Of a stretch of 64,000 nucleotides of DNA, positions 58,672 through 64,000 are shown piece by piece (positions within the stretch are counted from its first letter, which is position 1; the number at the start of each line of letters is the position of its first letter). The DNA is taken from the NCBI RefSeq assembly GCF_025398175.1, contig NZ_CP099734.1:186001-250000 (forward strand). Reading direction: 5' to 3'. A program made the position numbers and the translations under genes. The DNA is from Photobacterium sp. TY1-4. Lineage in GTDB: Bacteria; Pseudomonadota; Gammaproteobacteria; Enterobacterales; Vibrionaceae. Under the pieces are notes generated by a model, which was not told where the DNA came from, did no database searches, and saw only the letters and a program-made list of their open reading frames with translations.

Positions 58672-61212
58672 TCAGAACAGTTCATCTGAACTGTCGGCTT
58701 CGAAAATACCCCCGGCACCGCTCTCGCTGGCTGTCTCGGTCGGCTCGGTGCCTTTTTCGAAATATTCAAACATCGAAGTGAAGTCAGTCCGGTTGCTCAG
58801 CTTGCCGGTATCACGGTCAATGCGGACCTGGATGATCCCCTCCGGGAGCTGCTTGCGCTGGACCGGGACATCTTCCAGCGCTTGCGCCATAAAGGAGACC
58901 CACGCCGGCTGTGCCGTTTTGGCACCGGCCTCAGCCCCTGAAATTTGCTCTTTGTCCAGGTTGTTGTTCCAGCTGGTCCGGCCCAGATTGCGGCTGTGAT
59001 CGTCAAAACCGACCCAAGCGGTGGCCACTATGTTCGGACCGAACCCGGAATACCAGGCATCTTTCGAATCGTTGGTGGTACCGGTCTTGCCGCCGACATC
59101 GCGGCGTTTCAGAACCTGGCCGCGCCAGCCGGTCCCGTTCCAGCCGGTGCCGTGACGCCAGTCACCGCCACCCCAGATATTGCTCTCCAGCATCTCGCGG
59201 ATCAGGAAAGCATTTTGCTCCGAAATCACCTGAGGAGCGTAGCGCGGGGCCTGCTCTGCGTCAGCGCTGCCGCTGTCACTGAGTTCTTGTTCGCTGATGG
59301 CAATGCCGTGCAGCACGGCTTTGCTGGCGGTGACGGTATTGCCGGCTTGCTGCTGCCCGTGCTGGCACTCGGTGTCACAGACCTGGTTCGGGTTGGCTTG
59401 GTAAATCAGGTTGCCATAGGCATCTTCGACCCGCTCAATGAAGTATGGCTCGACATAGTAGCCGCCGTTGGCAAAGACCGAGAAGCCCTGGGCCATTTCC
59501 AGTGGGGTCAGGCTGCCGGCACCCAGCGCAATTGCTTCGGCGCGGGGCAAGTCTTCGCGTTTGAAGCCGAACCGGGTCAGGTAACCGATGGCATCGTCCA
59601 GACCGACATTTTGCAACACCCGAACCGCCATTACGTTCTTCGACTGGGCCAGGCCCAGGCGTAGCCGGGTCGGACCGTTATAGGTCGGTGGTGAGTTTTT
59701 CGGCCGCCAGGCGGTACCCATGCTCTGATCCCAGCGGTTGATCGGGGCATCGTTGACCAGGGTCGCCAGGGTCATGCCCTTGTCCAGTGCCGCCGAATAA
59801 ATAAACGGTTTGATCCCGGAGCCAACCTGGCGCACCGACTGGGTCGCCCGGTTAAATTTGCTGTGGACGAAGTTGAATCCGCCGACCATGGCTTTCACTG
59901 CGCCGTTTTGTGGCGATACGGCGACAAACGCGGTGTTGGCATCCGGCACCTGGCTCAGGACCCAGTCCTGCTCCCGCTGCTCGACCCAGACTTGCTCACC
60001 CGGGGTGAGGATTTCAGTCGCTGCTGTCGGGGCGGCGCCCTGGCGCTCATCCGTCATATAGCGGCGGGCCCATTTCAGGCCGTCCCAGGCCAGGGTGTGC
60101 TGGGCCCCGTCTTTGGTCATCACTTGTGCGGACTTGTTGTCTACGGCGGTCACCACTGCAGCTTGCAGCGTGCCATAGCCGGGTTGCTGGCGCAGGTGCT
60201 CCATGATTTTCTCACTCGGCCAGGCTGCCTGTTTCGGCTGCCAAAGCGTGGCGACGGCACCGCGGTAGCCATGGCGCTGGTCGTAGCTCAGCAGGTTGTT
60301 GATCGCGGCAGTCTGCGCGGCTTGCTGCAGTTTCGGATCCACCGTGGTGTAAATCCGCATCCCGGAGGTGTAGGCATCCTCGCCGTAGCGCTCGATCATC
60401 CAGGCCCGGGCACGCTCGGCAAAGTACGGCGCGCTCAGCTCAATTTCTGCGCCGTGGTAGCGGGCGACAATCGGCTCTGAACGGGCCTGCTCCAGCTCGG
60501 CCTGGCTGATATAGCCTTCGTCGAACATCCGGCCTAGCACCACATTGCGGCGCGTCGTGGCGCGGTCCATCGAGTAGAGCGGGTTCATGGTCGACGGGGC
60601 TTTCGGCAAACCGGCGATCACCGCGATCTCACCCAGGGTCAGCTGGTTCACTTCTTTGCCGAAATACACCTGTGCTGCGGCACCGACACCATAGGCCCGG
60701 TAGCCGAGATAGATTTTGTTGAGGTAAAGCTCAAGGATTTCTTCTTTACTCAGCAGCTGCTCAATGTGAATGGCGATAAAGATCTCTTTGATCTTTCGCA
60801 TGATCTTTTTTTCATTGGTGAGAAAGAAGTTCCGGGCCAGCTGCTGGGTAATGGTACTGGCGCCCTGCTTGGCAGAGCCTGAGACGGCGACGACGATGGC
60901 GGCGCGGGCAATCCCGATCGGGTCAATCCCCGGGTGCTCGAAGTAGCGGCTGTCCTCGGTGGCGATGAATGCATGGAGCATCTGCGGCGGAATGGCATCA
61001 AGTGACAGGGGGATCCGACGCTTCTCGCCAAATTGGGAGATCAGTTTGCCGTCAGCACTGAACACCTGCATCGGGGTTTGTAATTCAACGTTTTTCAGTG
61101 TTGCGACATCCGGGAGCTCAGGCTTTACATATTGGTAAAAACCAAAGATTGTACCGACCCCAAGAAATATGCAACCCAGTGCAAGTATAAGTAATCGCTT
61201 TATGAACTTCAC
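58672..61212 (-). CDS. mrcA: Penicillin-binding protein 1A (MrcA/PonA)
   Basis: Bifunctional peptidoglycan synthase. 846 residues: signal anchor ~7-28, glycosyltransferase domain with catalytic Glu in IATEDSRYFEHPGIDP and GASTITQQLARN, a linker/OB region (~280-420), and a transpeptidase with the nucleophile in RQVGSGIKPF (SxxK), SKN motif in LAQSKNVMAV, and KTG in VGGKTGTTND. The C-terminal ~50 residues are acidic (TETASESGAGGIFEADSSDELF). Divergent from pilM, the usual vibrio order. Confidence 0.97.
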   Translation of the reverse strand: MKFIKRLLILALGCIFLGVGTIFGFYQYVKPELPDVATLKNVELQTPMQVFSADGKLISQFGEKRRIPLSLDAIPPQMLHAFIATEDSRYFEHPGIDPIGIARAAIVVAVSGSAKQGASTITQQLARNFFLTNEKKIMRKIKEIFIAIHIEQLLSKEEILELYLNKIYLGYRAYGVGAAAQVYFGKEVNQLTLGEIAVIAGLPKAPSTMNPLYSMDRATTRRNVVLGRMFDEGYISQAELEQARSEPIVARYHGAEIELSAPYFAERARAWMIERYGEDAYTSGMRIYTTVDPKLQQAAQTAAINNLLSYDQRHGYRGAVATLWQPKQAAWPSEKIMEHLRQQPGYGTLQAAVVTAVDNKSAQVMTKDGAQHTLAWDGLKWARRYMTDERQGAAPTAATEILTPGEQVWVEQREQDWVLSQVPDANTAFVAVSPQNGAVKAMVGGFNFVHSKFNRATQSVRQVGSGIKPFIYSAALDKGMTLATLVNDAPINRWDQSMGTAWRPKNSPPTYNGPTRLRLGLAQSKNVMAVRVLQNVGLDDAIGYLTRFGFKREDLPRAEAIALGAGSLTPLEMAQGFSVFANGGYYVEPYFIERVEDAYGNLIYQANPNQVCDTECQHGQQQAGNTVTASKAVLHGIAISEQELSDSGSADAEQAPRYAPQVISEQNAFLIREMLESNIWGGGDWRHGTGWNGTGWRGQVLKRRDVGGKTGTTNDSKDAWYSGFGPNIVATAWVGFDDHSRNLGRTSWNNNLDKEQISGAEAGAKTAQPAWVSFMAQALEDVPVQRKQLPEGIIQVRIDRDTGKLSNRTDFTSMFEYFEKGTEPTETASESGAGGIFEADSSDELF

Positions 61213-61357
61213 TTGAGAATTCCTGTTACACCATCGTTTGACCGTTCACTCTATTTCAATCAGTAAGTATAAAGATAACTCAAAGAAAATTAACGCTATA
61301 GGTTGGTGTTTAGATGAAAAATATATTGCATGTCCGCTACTGGGAGCATAGCACGGT

Positions 61358-62362
61358 ATGTTTCAAAACCCACTGATTGTCGGGATTGATATCGGCCACC
61401 ATAGTATCAAAGCCGTGGTGCTGAGCCAGAAGAAATCACAACTGGCCCTGGTCGCTTTCGCGGAAGTCGTGCCGACGGCGCCGATTTTAAATGATCAGCA
61501 TACCGTGGATGTCGGGGGGCTGTTGTCAGCGATACGTCAAATCCGGAAAAGCCTGCCCCGGGGAGCTCGTCGCACGGTTTTAGCGCTACCGGACAGCGCG
61601 GTGATCAGTAAGGTGATCCAGCTTGATACCAATCTGACCGAAGAAGAAGCTGAATTTGCCGTGACCCAGGCGTTAAGCGCGTCCTCGCCGTTTCCGGTCG
61701 ATGAGCTGCGGCTCGATTTTTATCCGGCGGTGACGTCGGGGCTCGGTGAATTGTCGACAACAGCGCCCTATCAGGTGTTTGCCGCACGCAAGGCCACCTT
61801 GGATCCGCGGGTGGCATGCCTGAAAAAGGCCGGCTTACGGCCGGACGTGATGGAGCTGCAAACCCATGCGTTGCTCTGGTTGGCGACGTTTACGGCCGAG
61901 CAGTCGGGCCTGTCCGGCCAGTGGGGTGTGGTGGATATCGGCCAGCGGCTGACTGAGTTTGCGGTGCGCGCGGCCGGCAGCGGTGCCTATCATCGGGAAA
62001 TCGCCTGGGGCGTCGGACAGCTGACGCCGACCCGGGAGGCGGACGAGCCGGTGCTGACGATGCCGGATGCTGAACAAAGCGAAGCCTTGACCAAGCAACT
62101 GGCGGATCAGCTTCGGCGTCAGTTCCAGCTCTACAATTCGACCCATGCGACTGCGCCGCTCGAAGGTGTCTGGCTGTGTGGTGGCGGCCAGTATGTGGTC
62201 TCGGAGAGCCTGCTGACCCGGTTATTAGGGCTGGAAGTCCGCTGGCTGAATCCGTTTCGCTACCTGCCGAATGATAAAAAGCTGGGTGAGATTGCAGGGG
62301 AGCATCTCTACAGTCAGTACGCGGTGGCGACCGGGCTGGCACTGCGGGGAGTGGCACCATGA
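61358..62362 (+). CDS. pilM: Type IV pilus assembly protein PilM
   Basis: Cytoplasmic actin-like protein that binds the PilN tail in the pilus alignment complex. 334 residues. VGIDIGHHSIKAVVLSQ phosphate-1 motif, LPDSAVISKVIQLD near 79, WGVVDIGQRLTEFAVRAAG near 188 and GVWLCGGGQYVVSE near 268. Stop overlaps pilN (ATGA). Lead gene of pilMNOP(Q), which serves natural transformation or MSHA-independent type IV pili. Confidence 0.93.
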   Translation: MFQNPLIVGIDIGHHSIKAVVLSQKKSQLALVAFAEVVPTAPILNDQHTVDVGGLLSAIRQIRKSLPRGARRTVLALPDSAVISKVIQLDTNLTEEEAEFAVTQALSASSPFPVDELRLDFYPAVTSGLGELSTTAPYQVFAARKATLDPRVACLKKAGLRPDVMELQTHALLWLATFTAEQSGLSGQWGVVDIGQRLTEFAVRAAGSGAYHREIAWGVGQLTPTREADEPVLTMPDAEQSEALTKQLADQLRRQFQLYNSTHATAPLEGVWLCGGGQYVVSESLLTRLLGLEVRWLNPFRYLPNDKKLGEIAGEHLYSQYAVATGLALRGVAP

Positions 62363-62949
62363 TGGAAAAACTGAACCTCCTGCCCTGGCGCGATCGGCAA
62401 CGCCAGCAACACCGTCAGCATTTCTATGCATTGATCGCCGCGACTTGTCTGGTGGTGGCAGCCGGTATCGGGGGCGCCAGGGCCTACCTGGCCGGGCAGC
62501 ACAGCGTGCAGCAGGGGCGAAACCAGCAGTTGGCACAGGCCATTGATGCCTTGGAGCATCAGTTGTCGATGTTGCCCAAGCTGGAGCGGCAGCGGCTGGC
62601 GTTTCATGAGCGGTTGGCGGTCATCGAGGAGATCCAGCAGGACCGGAACCAAGTGACGCATCTGCTCAATCTGCTACCGGCGGTTGTGCCGCAAGGCGTG
62701 TATCTCAATCACGTCAGCCAGGCGGAGCGTCGGGTAACTTTGGCGGGGGAGGGGGATTCCAACGGTCAACTGGCGATGTTGTTATCCCGGGCTGAGCAGT
62801 CTCCCTGGATTAGCGACGTGACCATCCACTCGATACTGGCCGGTCGCGAAGCGGATGAACCGGCCACCAGCGCGTTCAATGTCTCGTTTGTGTTGAGGCC
62901 AGCGCAGGCCGGGGCTATCGGGTCGAGTGCACAAGGAGAGAGCCGGTGA
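62359..62949 (+). CDS. pilN: Type IV pilus assembly protein PilN
   Basis: 196 residues. Cytoplasmic N-terminus with the PilM-binding MEKLNLLPWRDRQRQQ, membrane helix ~22-40 (FYALIAATCLVVAAGIGGA), a coiled-coil periplasmic stretch (~50-100) and a ferredoxin-like domain. Two adjacent ATGs (62359 and 62362) are possible starts; the first overlaps the pilM stop. Partners with PilO. Confidence 0.93.
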   Translation: MMEKLNLLPWRDRQRQQHRQHFYALIAATCLVVAAGIGGARAYLAGQHSVQQGRNQQLAQAIDALEHQLSMLPKLERQRLAFHERLAVIEEIQQDRNQVTHLLNLLPAVVPQGVYLNHVSQAERRVTLAGEGDSNGQLAMLLSRAEQSPWISDVTIHSILAGREADEPATSAFNVSFVLRPAQAGAIGSSAQGESR

Positions 62950-63539
62950 CCGAATGGCAGGATCTGGAACTGGATGAAATTGCGGACTGGCCCCGGTTGC
63001 CGCAATGTCTGGCCGCGCTGGTGCTGGCGCTGGTGTTGGCGGGGGCGGGATACTGGTTTTGGCTCATACCTTCCCAGGCAACGCTGGCCGAGTTAAAGCA
63101 GCGGGAAACAGGATTGCATCAGCAACTGGTGATCCGAGCCAATCAGGCCGCGGCGTTGCCGCTGATCCGCCAGCAACTGACGGCGCTGGGCGGCCGGTAT
63201 CAGCAGGTCGTTCAGCAACTGCCGGAAGAGAAAGAGCTTGCCAGCCTGTTGTCCGGCATTAATGACATCGGGATCCGCAACGGTCTCGATTTTCAACGGA
63301 TCGAATGGGCACCGACGGTGGAGCACCCGCTGTTTTTTGAACTCCCGATCAGTATCGAGCTCACCGGCAGCTATGAGGAGATCGGTCAGTTTGCCGCAGC
63401 GGTGGCAGCGCTGTCCCGGATTGTCACCCTGAGTGATTTCCAGCTGGATTTGGTCAGCGAGCCGTCGTCGTCAGTGCTGTTAAAGCTGACGGTCTCGGCC
63501 AGTACGTATCGGTTCAAACCGCCGCAACAGGGAGGATAG
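62946..63539 (+). CDS. pilO: Type IV pilus assembly protein PilO
   Basis: 197 residues from a GTG that overlaps the pilN stop (GTGA). Starts MTEWQDLELDEIADWP, then a membrane helix ~20-42, a coiled coil (LAELKQRETGLHQQLVIRA) and the PilO periplasmic fold ending in SDFQLDLVSEPSSSVLLKLTVSASTY. Forms a heterodimer with PilN that links PilM to PilP and the PilQ secretin. Confidence 0.93.
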   Translation: MTEWQDLELDEIADWPRLPQCLAALVLALVLAGAGYWFWLIPSQATLAELKQRETGLHQQLVIRANQAAALPLIRQQLTALGGRYQQVVQQLPEEKELASLLSGINDIGIRNGLDFQRIEWAPTVEHPLFFELPISIELTGSYEEIGQFAAAVAALSRIVTLSDFQLDLVSEPSSSVLLKLTVSASTYRFKPPQQGG

Positions 63540-63540
63540 G

Positions 63541-64000
63541 ATGGTAGGACGATGGAGCGGATTGATCATCGCCGGACTGCTGTGGGGGTGCCAGGCGAAT
63601 GAGGGCTCGGTAGAGCAGATGATTGCACAGGCGACGCTGCAGGCCACGGCGAAGACTGAAGCCTTGCCGGCGGAGTATGTCTACCGGGCGGATCCGTTCG
63701 TACTGGCCGACGAGCGGGTGCCGTTTGCCCGTCCGCGAGCGGAAGCGCGGGTGCCGGAAACGCAGGAAGAGACGGCATGCTGGCAGCCGGAAGATCAGCG
63801 CAAGCCGATGCCGCTGGAGCAGTTTGCTCTGGAGCAGCTGGAGATGAAGGGGGTGATTGGGGATGGCAAGCGGCGCTGGGCGCTGGTTTATACCCCGACA
63901 CAGCAACTGGTTAAGGTACGCCGGGGAAATTACCTCGGCTTGAATTATGGCCGGGTGACCCGGGTGGGGAGCAACGGCCTGGAGTTGGTGGAAACCCTGC
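63541..64000 (+). CDS. pilP: Type IV pilus lipoprotein PilP (cut by window edge)
   Basis: The visible 153 residues begin MVGRWSGLIIAGLLWGC, a lipoprotein signal with Cys17 as the lipidated residue. A flexible polar segment follows, with YRADPFVLADERVPFARPRAEAR, then the start of the beta-sandwich QLEMKGVIGDGKRRWALVYTPTQQLVKVRRGNYLG that contacts PilQ. Begins one base after the pilO stop. pilQ is expected next, outside the window. Confidence 0.9.
   Translation, partial: MVGRWSGLIIAGLLWGCQANEGSVEQMIAQATLQATAKTEALPAEYVYRADPFVLADERVPFARPRAEARVPETQEETACWQPEDQRKPMPLEQFALEQLEMKGVIGDGKRRWALVYTPTQQLVKVRRGNYLGLNYGRVTRVGSNGLELVETL

Overview
The window reads as a chromosomal, mostly housekeeping stretch of a gammaproteobacterium of the family Vibrionaceae, on the G+C-rich side for that family. 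Three things point there: an AphA-type quorum-sensing regulator next to ppc, an argininosuccinate lyase fused to an N-acetylglutamate synthase domain (argHA), and the order ppc-arg genes-lipoamide dehydrogenase-like/PrxGrx/oxyR-mrcA-pilMNOP. I cannot fix the genus from sequence alone.

Layout. 1-7468 (all minus): LPS core genes waaA (cut by the window edge), waaF, two hexapeptide acyltransferases, a GT2 glycosyltransferase, an O-antigen ligase, a GT4 glycosyltransferase and hldD; the middle (about 2.3-5.1 kb) is visibly richer in A+T than its surroundings. 7582-15769: TetR regulator, yibQ-envC-gpmI (minus), yibN, secB-gpsA, cysE (plus), trmL (minus). 15916-18710: CpxA/CpxR two-component system divergent from a CpxP-like periplasmic protein with a perfect CpxR box between them. 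19243-31573: pfkA, tpiA, a tautomerase-fold protein, a DUF3135 protein, fpr with a cysteine-rich regulator, glpX, an intact IS4-type insertion sequence, glpK-glpF, zapB, rraA and menA. 31723-38332: hslVU, ftsN, cytR, priA, rpmE. 38635-45248: malic enzyme, then metJ divergent from metBL and metF with clear MetJ operators. 45453-54703: aphA, ppc, argC-argB-argG-argHA with candidate ARG boxes. 54808-64000: small zinc-ribbon-like membrane protein, an oxidoreductase-PrxGrx pair divergent from oxyR with a near-consensus OxyR operator, mrcA (PBP1a), and pilMNOP (cut by the right edge).

Gene order closely follows E. coli blocks known from memory (hldD...cysE-trmL; cpxA...priA-rpmE-metJBLF...ppc-arg-oxyR), with several genes absent that often sit in them (grxC, fieF, sbp, cdh, and argE between ppc and argC). 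I did not find a new defence, CRISPR, phage or secretion system. The most informative irregularities are the IS4 element that landed inside the presumed glpFK terminator with an 11-bp target duplication, an orphan terminator in the 0.65 kb glpF-zapB gap that suggests a small RNA or attenuated leader, nested palindromes ahead of the malic enzyme gene, and the cysteine-rich tail of the oxidoreductase in the OxyR cluster.
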